A stretch of 64,000 nucleotides of DNA from positions 6,182,501 to 6,246,500 of the forward strand of contig CP141143.1 in assembly GCA_035235625.1 (NCBI GenBank). The letters run 5' to 3'. Below are positions 27,322 to 42,172 of the stretch, piece by piece. The notes beneath the pieces are model-generated. The model had not been told where the DNA came from. It saw only the letters and a program-made list of their open reading frames with translations, and ran no database searches. Origin of the DNA: Saururus chinensis. Lineage: Eukaryota; Streptophyta; Magnoliopsida; Piperales; Saururaceae. A program made the translations under genes and the position numbers. The first letter of the stretch is position 1. Every line of letters starts with the position of its first letter.

Positions 27322-27835
27322 TGTCACAACTCGAGCCTTGAGAAGGGGTCCAAAGACTATCCACACCATCAGGGTGCACCTAAACTCGAGGTGTGACAAG
27401 ACAATAAAATATTCTGCAAGGGATAAAGAATTAAAAATATAACTTGAATAATCTTCCCATTAAATTTTATTAAATCAAAATCAATTGAGTTTCACCCTTG
27501 GGGTGTTCATCTCCAACTACAATATGATTACTAATGGCCATAAAAAAAATAATCAAACTAATCCTAATTCTTTGATCATCTCTGTGAACAATATCTCTCT
27601 ATCATTTCTTAACATTCTTATGCATCCAAATAGGCAAATAAACCTGCGTGTAAAAATATATCCAGTGGAATGGACATTCCACCGGTGAGCTAAAAGCTCT
27701 GTGATCGTGCCTCAAATAGAACGTGTATTGTAATTTATCAATCATCGATCATACAATAAACAAGGATTCAACTCAAATATTAGCATGAGATATCTAAACA
27801 TAGTCATCATATATGTATCAAACTATTCGCAAGCG

Positions 27836-28321
27836 GTTGCAGACATCTCAGAGTCCACAGAAAAGTATGCAGACAATTGATGTAGAGATTTGGAGTTTGA
27901 GGTTGGGGATTCTATTTTTCTAAAGATATCTCCAACAAAGGGCATGATGCATGAAGGGGAAGTTGTCTCCTCGTTTCATTGGTCCTTTTGAAATCTTAGA
28001 GCTTGTTGGGGCAACAACTTATCATCTTGCAATACCTCCTAAGCTTTCCAACATCCACAACGTGCTTCATGTGTCGATGTTAAGGAAGTACAATAGAGAT
28101 CATGCCCATGTTGTTTATGAACCTCTAGAAGTATAAGCAGACATGTCTTACATTGAAGAACCTATTCAAATTGTGGATAGGAAGGAGCACCGGTTGTGAA
28201 GAAAGAATATTACACTAGTCAAGGTTCTTTGGAAGAATCATGGAATTGAAAAAAATTCGTGGGAACATGAAGATGCCGTCAAGGAGAAGTACCCTCAACT
28301 CTTTACTAGTGCGGGTTGAAC
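27836..28321 (+). pseudogene. Gypsy pol C-terminus with chromodomain-like end
   Basis: Decayed integrase C-terminus: near 27870 it reads ADN, a stop, then RDLEFEVGD; from 27951 KGKLSPRFIGPFEILELVGA, IPPKLSNIHNVLHVSMLRKY, EEPIQIVDRKE and VLWKNHGIEKNSWEHED, a chromodomain-type ending typical of Tekay/Del chromoviruses. Stops follow PLEV (TAA, about 28134) and HRL (TGA, about 28198). It leads straight into a purine tract (AAGGTGGGTGGAT) and the 3' LTR. Confidence 0.85.
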
Positions 28322-28355
28322 TTTGAGGATGAAGTTCATTTTAAGGTGGGTGGAT

Positions 28356-31052
<2,697 letters not shown>

Positions 31053-31840
31053 ATTATGCTTGAGGTGGCTTTATAATTTAAGAATTTATTTGTTTGTATG
31101 GCTTCACTTGATTATAAATATTTTTTTTCTTCAATACAAGAGTGGGAAAATGTTAGAAGTGCTAACAAATTCTTGAAGGTGTTTTATGATTTAATCAAGG
31201 TTTTTTTGGGTACAAAATATCCCACTTCAAACATGTTTGTTTTTGTAGAATTTGTGAGCTAAAAATGATATTATAAGAGTGGTACTTTGATAGAAATAAG
31301 TTTATTTCATCTATGGCTACCAAAATGATTGATAAATTTGATAAGTATTGGGATGATGCTTGTATGGTGTTAGCAATAACTTAAGTTTTAGATCCTAGAA
31401 TGAAAATGAGAATGGTTGAACTTTATTTTCTAATATTCTATGGCGAAGCATTGGTGAAAGGAAAAATTAAGGAAGTTTATGATATTTTGGGAAGGCCTTA
31501 TGATGAATATATTTCATGAGTACCCGGATCAAGTGAGTTTGATGATACAGTTTTAAATAGTCAAACATCTTCAAGTAGTGAGAGAAGTTCAATTGCTAAT
31601 GGTGGATGTGTGACTTAGAGGGATAAGTTCACTAAGTTAATGGAAAGGAAGTCAACTCAAAAGACAAAAGCTGAATGTGAGTTATATTTAGAAGAGCCTA
31701 TTATAAAAGATTTTTTTAGTGATACATTTAATATTTTAGCTCGGTTGAAAAAATTTGCAGAAAAATATCCTATCTTATCACCAATTACAAAAGAAATCTT
31801 AACTATTTCATTATCTATTCATTAGGGTTGAGTAGAGTCG
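31053..31840 (+). pseudogene. hAT transposase remnant, 3' part with dimerisation domain
   Basis: After the duplicated ATTAT the frame resumes MLEVAL, then WENVRSANKFLKVFYDLIKV, SSMATKMIDKFDKYWDDACM, a stop, VLDPRMKMRMVELYF and the hAT C-terminal dimerisation block (ELYLEEPIIKD, KKFAEKYPILSPITKEIL). There are several stops and frame slips. Joined with 27121-27321, the protein motif runs NSTYI-MLEVAL across the insertion site. It is non-functional. Confidence 0.85.
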
Positions 31841-32657
31841 AGTCAAGTTGGGGGGGGGGGAAGTTGAAAAACAAGATGAGCATGAAGATGGTTCAAAAAT
31901 TGATACACAAAGTGTGTCAAGGGCTAAGTTTGAAGGCAATTTTTTTGTATGTTTATTTTACTTTGGTTATATATTTCTTGAGCTTAGAAAAGACATTTAT
32001 GTTGCATTATAATTTATTTTGTAGGTTTACCATTAGAGGAATTAAAAGGTGAAGTTCTTGATTTAAGCATTTTTTATATGGGCTTGGAAGATGACTATAA
32101 ATTTGAAGTTTAATTGAAGTACTTTTAGTGATAACTTTTATTAGTAAATTCTTGTTTTTTTATGATTATGATTCATTTATCATTGTAATTGAATTATATG
32201 AGTAAAAGTTATTTTTGGGGTAGGAATAACAATGGAGACTTAATTTCATTAATCATTGTTAGTGGATGCACAAGGAAGAATAATTTCATGGTGGAGGATT
32301 TGTTTTTTGTGTGAGAGAAATAATGGAGATATTGGATTGCATGAGAGTGAACAAATTTTTTAGCTCCTTAGGTATTTTTAGTGCTATTACTAGTTTTAGT
32401 TTTTTATCTTTTGAAATGTTTCATTGGAAGTAACATTTTGAGAAATTGGATTAAGAATAATTATGATAAGTTCTTAATTTTTTAGTTATGGCTGGTTGTT
32501 AACATACTTTAGCATCTTGTATAAGTGTTTTTAGGTAAAAAATAGAAATTTAATACTTATGTATCATGTTAGAACTATCCTAATATGCTACCTAAGGATT
32601 GAACAATTCACAGGTTTGAAGTGATTGACCAAGTCTGTCTGACAGATGGACTTGGAC
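31841..32657. other. AT-rich sequence after the hAT remnant; nothing recognised
   Basis: It starts with a run of ten G (31850-31859). It may be the 3' region of the decayed hAT transposon, but no terminus is visible. Confidence 0.4.
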
Positions 32658-32665
32658 ATAGCATG

Positions 32666-33023
32666 TAGGGATGTCATCGGGTCGGGTTTTGCCAAACCCA
32701 AACCCAATACCACTTAAAGAAACTATATACCTGAACCAGACCTGACCTAAATAAACCCAACCCAAACTCGGCCTATTTGACCTATTTAGAATAAAAAAAA
32801 TAGTTTTACCATTATTTTAATTTTTTTTAAAATAGTATTAAAAATATATTAACAATTTAAAATTTATATTTATAATTTTATTCAGGTCGGGTCGGGTTGG
32901 ATCACCTAAAATCTAAACCCAACCCGAATACATATTTGGGTTGAGTTTTAAAAACCAAACCAAACCCATTAGGATTGGGTCGGGTTGGGTTTTACCATAT
33001 ACTTGACCCGAGTGGCATCCCTA
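32666..33023. mobile_element. hAT MITE
   Basis: A 358 bp element with TIRs TAGGGATGTCATCGGGTC and, inverted, TAGGGATGCCACTCGGGTC. Repeated GGGTCGGGTT / AACCCAACCC words lie inside each end. It has a perfect 8 bp TSD ATAGCATG at 32658-32665 and 33024-33031, and no coding capacity. Confidence 0.92.
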
Positions 33024-33031
33024 ATAGCATG

Positions 33032-33647
33032 ATTGATATAGACAGTGGCATATAACTTGAACATGAACAATATACATACAAATGATAGATGGACGTGGAC
33101 ATGCCTCTTTCCGCATCCGTATATGTTCGTGAGCACCCCTAATTTGTCAATATACAATAACTATGTATCAAATCTTATAAAATTAAGCATATATATCGAA
33201 TTTTGGTTGCGTTGTGCAAAGTCATTCATCTTTTAAAACTATAACTCATTTTAACCAACTCTCGGACCTAGAAAGCAGCTCTACAAACAAAACTTCCAAG
33301 TCTTTGGGGAGCCAAAGACCCTTGGGACAACCCTATCTTTAGTATCATCTATGTGTCTAAAACAAGTCACTTTAGAGTCAACAAAACACCATGCATATAT
33401 GTCTTTTAAGTGTCAAATACAATAGTCAAGGGACATTTGCACATTACATACAAAAGGATTGAATGTAGGATTTAGTTACCCCGTTATCTTACATGTAATC
33501 ATATCATGCATTTATACATCCATCATGCAAGTAAATCATATTATTATACATCTCATGAATAACATAAACAATGGTAGAAACCTTGCACGAAGATCAGAAA
33601 CCGATATACTACTCATCGACTTGTCGACATGTCGATGTAGGTGTCTT
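33032..33647. other. Unannotated AT-rich sequence
   Basis: No gene, repeat border or element terminus was recognised here. Confidence 0.4.
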
Positions 33648-34217
33648 TGATACCCCATTTGCCAATTATGTTAAATGTGAGGGGTTGAGACATTATTATT
33701 TTTTGGAGGGAGATTAGTTAAAATGGAGGAGTGAAATTTATCCCCTATGTAGGTAGAGCTTAAAAAACGAGCATAACGAGTCGAAGAACATGAGAAACGA
33801 AGGTCAGAAGTGAAAGTTTTGACCTTGGGAAGCATGTAGGCATGACTTACTTGAATAGAGTGGGATAACCTACTTTGAGATGTTTAGTTTTGTAGGGCTC
33901 GTCGTTACGAGCTCAATGGTACTAAGAACGTGTGAATCCAAGTCTATGGTAGAAATATATGAGCATTTGATGATATAAATAAAATTAAAAAAATAAAAAA
34001 GGGAAAAAGCTGCCACATGATCTAGTTGTGCGACGGGTGTACGCACATCACTCATGGTTGTGAAGCATGTGGCACTACCATTTGGGCAGCACCGTGGCTT
34101 ATATAAGGGGGAGAGAAGGATTTTTTAATATTATATCCAATTTCTTCTGTTTATGGGTCATTCAGACCCCAATTTAGTCCATTCAAAAGACATTTTTGAC
34201 TAAATCGAGTGTACTCT
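33648..34217. mobile_element. LTR A, left part (outermost shell of the nest)
   Basis: Homologous to the start of the solo LTR at 13002 (AGGGCTCGTCGTTACGAG, ACTAAGAACGTGTGAATCC). It probably begins TGATACCCC at 33648. TATATAAGGGGGAG near 34098 is a likely TATA box. It is interrupted at 34218 by LTR C; the TSD ACTCT copies are at 34213-34217 and 51464-51468. Confidence 0.75.
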
Positions 34218-36759
34218 TGTAACGCCCCAGAATTTCTATGTTTTGAAATTTGGGCGTTTGGGCCCATTAGAGGGTTTTAAGGCCCATTAACGATTTTTCT
34301 TAAAATTTGACTATCTTGAGCTTGATTCGTTTAGAGAAGCCTTAAGACATTTGATAAGGCTCGGTGACATGAACGTATTGTAAGGTCCCTGATTTTTCTA
34401 CGATTTTCTGGGATTTTCCTGCTATTTTTTTGGTCATTTTCGACAGGAAAATGTGACGTTTCAGTGTATGTGTATTTGTGTATTTTTCCTGTATTTATAC
34501 CCGTAAAGTCGGGTGCGGGGCTTAGTCGCGGGCCACGGGCCTCGCTGAGCGCTTACGGCACGAATTTTGGAGGTTCAACGTGTAACCAGTGAGTTAACGC
34601 ACATTAAGGATACATTTGGAAAAAAGAAAAAAAATATAAAAAGAAAAAGGATCTGGATCGCCCGCCCGATCCAGAACCTCCGAGTGATGAACAGTGCACC
34701 GCCCCCCCTTTTTCGTCTGTTCCCTGTGCCCGGTTGCTGGCAGGCCGCAGGACGCCGGCATAGGCTCCGCCCCGGTGGTGTGACGCCAAGGGGCCACTGC
34801 CCCGGCCGCCCATGGCCGTGCCGCCTCCTCCCCCGGTTTGCCCCCTCTGTATCATGCCGTTCCACCGCCGCCACGGGCCGGCACGGCCCAACCGGCCGGC
34901 CACGGCTCCGCCCTGGACCGGCGACGGTGGGAGGCCATCCCTCCCGGTCCGGTGGGCCTCCGTTCCGCCGCCCGTCCTCATCCCCCTTTCTGCCTCTGTT
35001 TTCCGCCCCCTTTCTGTCGACCTCGCTGGCCGGCTTCCGCTGCCGTTGGACGGCCCGGCTGGGCTCCGTCCGGCACCACCTTGGTCCGGTGACGGCGAGG
35101 AGCCACTCCTCCCGGCCCGGTGGGCCTCTGCACCGCCGCCCCATCCTATTTCCCCCTCTCTGCCCTGTTCCGCCGACGCATTGTTTTGGGTAAAGAGTGG
35201 CTGCCGACGGTGATTCGTGGCCGACACGACCTTTCTCCAGCCTCGCCTTGCTCCGGCGAAGGCAGTAGACTACACCTCCATGCCCAGTTCCACCTCGCCC
35301 TCCCTCTTTTCTCCGGCCAGTACGTTTTACCGTACGATTTCCCGGTGGGTTGTTGCCGTTACCGTTAGCTGGTGAGGGCAGCCCGGCTGCTGTGGGCTCC
35401 TCCCCAGCCTGGCGATGGCCCATGGATGGCCCCACCCGGACCGGTTCAGCCTCCGTCTCTCCCTTGCTCAGTCTGGGCGTCCCCCATTTTTGGTCTACAT
35501 CTATTTTAGACCATGTGACTGATGTTATCAGTCGGACGCCGGATTTGATTTGGTGGATCTTTGTCCGGCTCCGCCCCAGCCTGGTGACACCAGTGGGTCA
35601 CTCTAGCTTGGCCCCACCTAACCCGGTGTTATTGCCTCTGACCTGTGCCCTTCCTTGTGGCCCATAGCCGCAATGAGTTCCGCTCACCGGCATATTTGCC
35701 CGTTGACCCCTCTTGCCTATTTTACGCCGTCGGTACCGGATGGCCTCTGGCAAGAGTTTGTATGTCTTACCTTGATAGAAGGTGGACGAGTTCACCTGCA
35801 CAGGCCTTGGCTAGTGACGGCCTCGTGGCTTTTGCTCGACCCTGAACCCTCCCCTTGCCCTATACCGTGCGAGATGCACAGCCGCCCGCACCATGGGTAT
35901 TGGTTGTGGGTGGCGATCGGCAATGTCGCCGCTTAGATTGGCCACCGCTAGGGCCTTAGGCCTGTTGGCTTTTGTGGGCCTTGGGTCGCCTCTTTTCAGC
36001 CCTCTCCCCTGCCCCTTTGGGCTGAGTGTGCATGTAGCCACGCGTGTATTTCTGGGTTTAGGCGCCGCATTCGCGCCGCCTGACCATCGGATGGCTTTGC
36101 CACCGATTGGAGTTGACACAGAGCCGTCCTCCACCTCTCCTTTGTTCTCGAGCATTGCCCCACGCTCTCCGCCCATATGTGGGCCCTTGTTGACCGAAAT
36201 CGTCGCCGTTGGGTGCTGTCCACGGCCGATTTTGATGTCTTGTGGCCGGCTGAGCACGTCTTAGCCACCGGCCCATCTTCAGTGAGTACACCATCGACTT
36301 CTGGTAGCACCGCCACATATGTTGGCATGATATTTCTCCCGGCCGCCCTAGTGTGCCGCCGTGGATCGCGGGTTTTACCGCATTGATTTCTGACACCCCG
36401 TTTGGCCGTGATAGTTCCGGCGCTTCCTAAAATCCTCGGGACAACAGCTCTCTCATCCAGGCAACGGTTTTGACCGCCAACTCCGCCGTTGACGCCACCA
36501 CCGTCGTGTGCTCGCCATCGAACATCATAATTACGAGGTAGGGGAGCTTTGAACTCGTAATTTCATGAAGCGTGCTTTGAATGAGTAGTAGCATGCTAGG
36601 ATTGCATGATGTGCATATAAGCATGATTATATGATATGTTTATATACATATGACATGCACATGAACTGTAAGTGTGCTTGATGTATGTGTAATACGGGTG
36701 CTAAGTATGATTGATATGCATGAGATGTATGCACGTTTTATGGATGTGGATTATGTATG

Positions 36760-36960
36760 CGCTAGCGATGGCTAGCAAATATGTCAGTATGCTATGTATG
36801 GATTATGCATGTGCTAGTGATGGCTAGCGTGCATGTTTGGAGTATGTATGTATGTATGCATGTGCTAGTGATGGCTAGCATGCATGTTTGAAGTATGTTT
36901 GACGTATGTATGTATGCACTAGTGATGGCTAGTGAGCATGTTTGTAAGCTGTGTATGTAT
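36760..36960. repeat. Minisatellite array 1 in LTR B
   Basis: About four degenerate units built around GTGCTAGTGATGGCTAGC followed by GCATGTTTG-like sequence, roughly 45-60 bp each. The longer version in B' is at about 47610-47950. Confidence 0.85.
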
Positions 36961-37689
36961 GACCGTATGTGTATGTTATACGTATGTGTGATAGACATAC
37001 GTATGTATGATGACTATTTGACTATGCTTTGGATATGTGTAAGTGTATGTGGGCAGAGGTATGGGCGATGGACAGTAAGAGGTGATAGAGGTTTTGTCTG
37101 GATTGGGATACGGTTGTGTAAGCGTATGACAGAGGACAGAGGATATGAGTATGATGGGCAAGGATTAGAATGGATCGGTTTGGGTTGGATTGTATGTTGG
37201 GCGTTTGTCAGACAGTAAGAGTGTTCATAATTGTACAAGCATAACATACAAATTATGAAGTGAAAAGTAAGCATAATAAGTGAGATATAAGTCAGAGGGC
37301 GACAACTGGGTTGGCTCTAAGGAGCGTTATTTGAGGATGTCAGTGTAAGAGGATTTGGCCATAAGATGGATGGCGAAGTAAGTAAGACTGTAAGGGTTTG
37401 GTGTACGATGAGTTTTGTCCATGATGTGGACATGTAAGTGAAGTCTGCTGCCTTGACGAACTAGGGTTTCGATCGGGCTCAGCTTCGGTTTGATCAGTCG
37501 AGGACTGTGAGTTTGTGTGGCATAATTGTACCGCATAATATACTTAATTCAAACTGGAATTATAAACATAGCTAATGATAGCGTTGTGAGTTTGAGACCT
37601 GAGGGTTCGACGGATTAAGTTCCATGTTTGTGCTGGCCGCTAATCAGTCGGTCGAGCATTTATCATGTCTTGCCATGGTGTTTATCCTG

Positions 37690-37960
37690 CGGGATGTTGT
37701 TTGTGTGCTGTATAGAGCACCAGATGTCTGATGCTCTGCTGAGAGCGACATATATTTCTGCTTTGGTCTGCGTGCTGTATAAGCCCAGACGTTTGATGCT
37801 ATGTTGAGAGGGATGTACGTTTCTGACTTTGTCTGTGTGCTGTATGAAGCCCAGACGTCTGTTGCTTTGTTGAGAGCGACGTATGTTTTTGATTCGGTCT
37901 GTGTGTTGTATAAGCCCAGACGTTTGATGCTCTATTGAGAGCGTTGTATGTTTCCGCCCA
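37690..37960. repeat. Minisatellite array 2 in LTR B
   Basis: About four units of roughly 70 bp containing GATGCTCTGCTGAGAGCGAC, TATGTTTCTG and GCTGTATAAGCCCAGACGT. Counterpart in B' at about 48660-48910. Confidence 0.85.
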
Positions 37961-38025
37961 AGAGTGGCACTGTATGTTTCTGCCCAAGTGGCACTGTATG
38001 TTTTCTGCCCAAGAGTGGCAATGGC

Positions 38026-38165
38026 ACTATAAGACCCATTATGGTGGTCAATTCTCTGGCACTATAAGACCCATTATGGTGGGCAATCCTCTGGCACTAT
38101 AAGATCCATTATGATGGGTGATTCTATGGCACTATAAGACCCATTATGGTGGGCAACTGTATGAC
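38026..38165. repeat. Minisatellite array 3 in LTR B
   Basis: Four units of about 35 bp, each with GGCACTATAAGACCCATTAT followed by GGTGGGCAAT. Counterpart in B' at about 48958-49065 (three units). Confidence 0.9.
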
Positions 38166-38389
38166 CCCTTATGTGTGGGTGTTTATGTTTGCGCACTCAG
38201 GTAAGTAGTATCATGGATCTACTCTTACTTGTTTGATCCAGTGCCCCATGAGCATTGGTGTGCCTTACCTTCGGAAAAGTCCATGGCGTCTAGTCACTCG
38301 TTAAGGTGTTGCCCCAGTGGCATTCTTTTCCATTTCGACGCTGGAGCTTATTAGTTGTAATGAGCTTCAATGGTCGTTGATATGTGTAT

Positions 38390-38560
38390 GATTATGAGTA
38401 CGACTATATGAGTATGAGCACGACTGTAAGTGTATGAGTATGAGCACGACTGTAAGTGTATGAGTATGAGCACCACTGTAAGAGTATGAGTATGAGCACG
38501 ACTGTCAGAGTATGTGGATGAGCACGACTGTAAGAGTATGTGTATGAGTTTGATTGTACG
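38390..38560. repeat. Minisatellite array 4 in LTR B
   Basis: About six units of roughly 26-30 bp with GAGTATGAGCACGACTGTAA. ORFs across it encode artefactual HTLTVVLILI-type repeats. Counterpart in B' at about 49290-49480. Confidence 0.9.
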
Positions 38561-38665
38561 AGTAAGGTCGTATAAGTATGCCAATGTTGTATGAGTATGC
38601 GTAGAGTGGTACGAGTAAGTTTGTAAGACCATGGATAAGGGTGTTTGTGTAAGTTTGATTTGATA

Positions 38666-38779
38666 GTATGATTTTGGCACGATGGTGCCTTTGGTATGAT
38701 TTTGGCACGATGGTGCCTTTGGTATGATTTTGGCACGATGGTGCCTTCGGTATGATTTTGGCACGATGGTGCATTTGGT
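38666..38779. repeat. Minisatellite array 5 in LTR B
   Basis: Four near-identical 28 bp units, TATGATTTTGGCACGATGGT plus GCCTTTGG. B' has only two at 49630-49685. Confidence 0.93.
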
Positions 38780-39532
38780 ATGCTTGCATGCGTATGAGCA
38801 TGTTTATGATTATATTATGTTGACTGCTTCATGTTTGAGTTGCATGATGCATGTATTTATGAACTTACTGAGTTCATCATTTGGGATTTCCCCTACTGGG
38901 TATTTTCCTACTGAGTATGAAAATACTCATTACCCTACTTTTTAGCCCCGTTGTACGGGAGGTTTTGTAGGTTGTGCGGAGAGCTCCTAGAGATGGATGC
39001 TCATTTCAGCGGTGGATTGATTCCCGTTGACTCAGGTATCTGCTTGACTCATTGCGAGTTTATTTATGCCACGATCTCTTGTATTGAGTGAGATGAGAAG
39101 TTAGATGTTTATATTCTGGACTTTTATTTGGATTAGTCTGTGGACTGTTATGGGACTTGCACTCAGGGATGTCTGGGAGGGATTTGTATTTAAAGTCTAT
39201 GATCATAGCAAATTTATTCATACGTGTGTTTTCAAGTAGCACCTGATGATATTTGCTTTGGCCGTACGATGTTTGACCGTATGATGAAAATATTTAGATG
39301 GAAAATGGATGTTTAGTGTTTTAAATGATAAACTGTTTTATCAGGTTTTGATTTCGTCATTTTTCCTCCGATTTACAGACGTTATATTGAAAACATTTTC
39401 TGTGAATTTTAAGGAAATGGGTGAAAAATCTTGGGCGTTACACGTATCGAGCCTAAGAACGTGTCAAACGGATAACGGGATAGTGGGCTATGACATTGAG
39501 AAGCGTGTCACAGGTAGGACCCATTTTAAATA

Positions 39533-40665
39533 TGTAATAACCCTAATTTCTAACATGATCTCCTTATATTTTTTGTTATTTATAAATTTTCTACGTGTTG
39601 GTTAGAGCTCGTGAAGATGAGCGTAACAAGTCTTAAAACGCAAAAATCGGAGGTTGGGAACAAAAGTTACAACCTCGGGAAACGTGTTCAACCGGCGAGA
39701 CCCACTTTTAAAATTTCAGTAAAATAATTCTTAAATGGTCTAGTCTTGTAGGGCTCATCAATACGAGCTCAACGGTACCTAGAACGCGCAAAACCGAGTT
39801 CGGGATAGGAAGTTACAATTTTTGGAATTTTTATGAAAAAAAAAATATTCATTGGAGTGGTTATTCTGCCGAAATTTTTGCTCGAAGGCTGATATCTTAA
39901 GGCAGGACTTTCTTTACTCTACAAAGAGATTTCGTTATATTTCGCACGCGTCATAGGTAGGTAGCTTTAAATTCTAATCGTATGCCGAGATTTTTACTCG
40001 CTAAAGTTTTACTAAAAGTTTTCTGTTATTTTATGAAAACAAAAACTCTGACTTTAAAATCATCTCCTCTTTTCGAAAATTTCTCCGAGTTTTGGGCAAT
40101 TGTGCCGTCTGGATAGTTCTCGGTTCCTCGGAGCTAAGAATTATTATGATTTTTGATACCGCCAAATTTGACATCTGGCGCGCACAGGATTGGGATGTCA
40201 TGGGTAAATCCCTTCCTTTCTATCTCACGTTGCCCCATGGGCGCGGGTGTAAGTCGTATGGTATCGCGACATTCTGTGATTGTGTTTTCAGATTTTCTGG
40301 ATGATTTCAAAAGAAAAATGACACGATATGTGCACGAAGCATATTCTTAGAACTTAATTCGACCTACTGAGTATGAATTTACTCACCTACCCTCAGACTC
40401 TGCAGGTGTTTCACTCGAATCTGAAGGAGTCGACGAAGGGTTTCCTTAAATTACAGTTTTGTACTGCTGTTTTTGTACTTTATGTAAATTATTGTACTGA
40501 CTGATGTATAAAGGCATGTGATGCCCAATTTTGGAAATCTTTGTATAATACAAAGTGTGTTGTAATTACTGTTTTAGTACACGGTGATCCTTGGCAATTG
40601 TAATTAAATTTTGTTACGTTTTCAAAAATTGTTTTCTTTTATTCAAAAATACGAGGGACGTTACA
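39533..40665. mobile_element. LTR D, 1.1 kb solo LTR in LTR C
   Basis: Starts TGTAATAACCCTAATTTC and ends GAGGGACGTTACA. Its flanks are AAATA (39528-39532) and AAATC (40666-40670), a 4/5 TSD match. The interior carries the family blocks GGGCTCATCAATACGAGCTC and TACCTAGAACGCG. There are no coding domains. Confidence 0.8.
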
Positions 40666-40856
40666 AAATCTGCAAGAAAACATGCCCTTGTCTAGTCTTG
40701 TTTCGAAGGGCTTGTTGATACGAGTCCAACGGTGCAAAGAACGTGTGATTCCATGTTTGGGGTAAGGAGTTACGCACGTTTTAAGTTTTAATTTTTGTTT
40801 TACTTTTAAAAACAAAATTTTTTTAAAAAATAAAATTTATTTTGGCATTAGTAAGT

Positions 40857-41013
40857 TGACGCCAGTGCTGACGCTGGCGTTAGCGGGGGGCGTCAGCTCT
40901 ACCTGCCGCTTTGCGGCAGGTGAAGCCTGCTGTGGCAGGGCCTTGCCTGTCGTAGCTGGGCCTAGCCCTGCGGCTAGCCCAACTAGCCCGGCGGCTAACT
41001 GCCGGGCTAGCTG
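40857..41013. other. Array of adjacent perfect stem-loops in LTR C
   Basis: Back-to-back GC-rich inverted repeats: ACGCCAG/CTGGCGT, CTGCCGC-TTT-GCGGCAG, CCTGC/GCAGG, TAGCC/GGCTA within GGGC/GCCC, and AGCCCGGC/GCCGGGCT. The block lies just upstream of the LTR TATA-like box, where the related LTR at 13395-13570 is also GC-rich. Confidence 0.8.
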
Positions 41014-41559
41014 TTTTGTCCCCAGTTGGATGCGCACCACGTGGCACTCATCCAACGGGTGACATTGGCTATTTAAAGGGGAGGGGGAGGGGTTTCCCAA
41101 TTCACCATTCACCCATTTCTCCTCTCTTTCACTCTGCTCCATGATATTTTTATACTTCAAATGTACATTTCTTAACCATTTCTCGTCCGTTTTTATCTAT
41201 TGAAAAACCATTCCTACCTAATTCAAGGGTTCCCGACATCGTGAGAAGGTCCATTTTTTGAGATAACCCCTCTAAAAGGTTGAATCGACCCAAGGCAAGA
41301 GGAGGCCCTATCCGACTGTAAGGTCCCTGATTTTTCTACAATTTTCTGTGATTTTCCTGTTATTTTTCTGGTCATTTTCGGCGGGAAAATATGACATTTC
41401 GGTGTATTTGTGTAATTTCTCCTATATTTATACCCGTAGAGTCGGGTGTGGGGCTTAGTCGCAGGCCGCGGGCCTCACTGCACGCTTACGACACGAATTT
41501 TGGAGGTACGACATGTAAACGGGAGGTGAATGTGTATTAGGGACATGAATATAAAAATT

Positions 41560-42172
41560 AAAAAGATTACCTATATATATGTTTCCACCCATAGGATTCC
41601 ACAGAACTGACATCCAGAAAGAATTCACGTCCAATAACATTTTGTGAAAACCCGAGCTTAATTCCGATCGCTCCGTTCTCCCTCCTCCGTCATCGGATTC
41701 CTTCGATTCTTGTCAGGATCCACTTTGCCTCACCGCCACGAGTCCGTAGGTACTGGCTATGATTGCCGCCACGGCCTCTTCGCTCCTCCACGAGGTACCG
41801 AACTTTTCTTCGGGTTTTTCTCTCCTTTAATCCCATTTTTGAGCTGTGGGTGTATGATTTTGATGTTATTTGCAGCCACTCTCAACTAGACTTATGTTTA
41901 GTTGGCCACTAGGAATTCATAGGCATTGGCTAGAGTCATCGCCATACTTTCTTCACTCCGTGGAGCTACTGACACTTTGGTCGGGTTTTGTTCCCATTTT
42001 CCATCTCACTGTCCATGGGATTTTTTGAGACGCCAGTATTTTCGGTCGTCGTCTGGTCATGATAACATGAATACTACTAGATCATGCCAAAGTTTTACTC
42101 TCATAAGAAAATAATTACTTAGATTCAATGATATCCACCAAGATGTAAGACCATAATCAAGGGCTCGAATTC
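41560..42172. other. Non-B segment in LTR B'
   Basis: Contains an imperfect ~200 bp direct duplication: TAGGTACTGGCTATGATTGC (41746) and TAGGCATTGGCTAGAGTCAT (41921), each followed by CTTC-CTCC-rich sequence and CGGGTTTTT/CGGGTTTTG. No gene was recognised. Confidence 0.5.

Larger units (their letters stand above)
34379..39442. mobile_element. LTR B, 5.1 kb solo LTR rich in tandem repeats
   Basis: Starts TGTAAGGTCCCTGATTTTTC and ends TCTTGGGCGTTACA, with TSD CGTAT at 34374-34378 and 39443-39447. The left third (34660-36420) is GC-rich with long, low-complexity ORFs on both strands that I do not accept as genes. The right half carries five short tandem-repeat arrays. A second copy (B', 41317-50344) has its own TSD, so each is an independent insertion. 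Termini and size suggest the LTR of a very large gypsy element, lineage unassigned. Confidence 0.85.

Noticed and set aside
34575..35435. Long overlapping ORFs on both strands in the GC-rich part of LTR B
   Set aside because: Pro/Arg/Gly-rich low complexity, open on both strands, no recognised domain, and absent from the second B copy. Explained by base composition.
38020..38780. Regularly spaced repeats that could suggest a CRISPR-like array
   Set aside because: Units are directly adjacent without unique spacers, in a plant LTR; these are minisatellites.
38351..38801. ORFs with HTLTVVLILI-type repeats
   Set aside because: They are translations of a DNA minisatellite array; the same happens in B' at 49291-49644.
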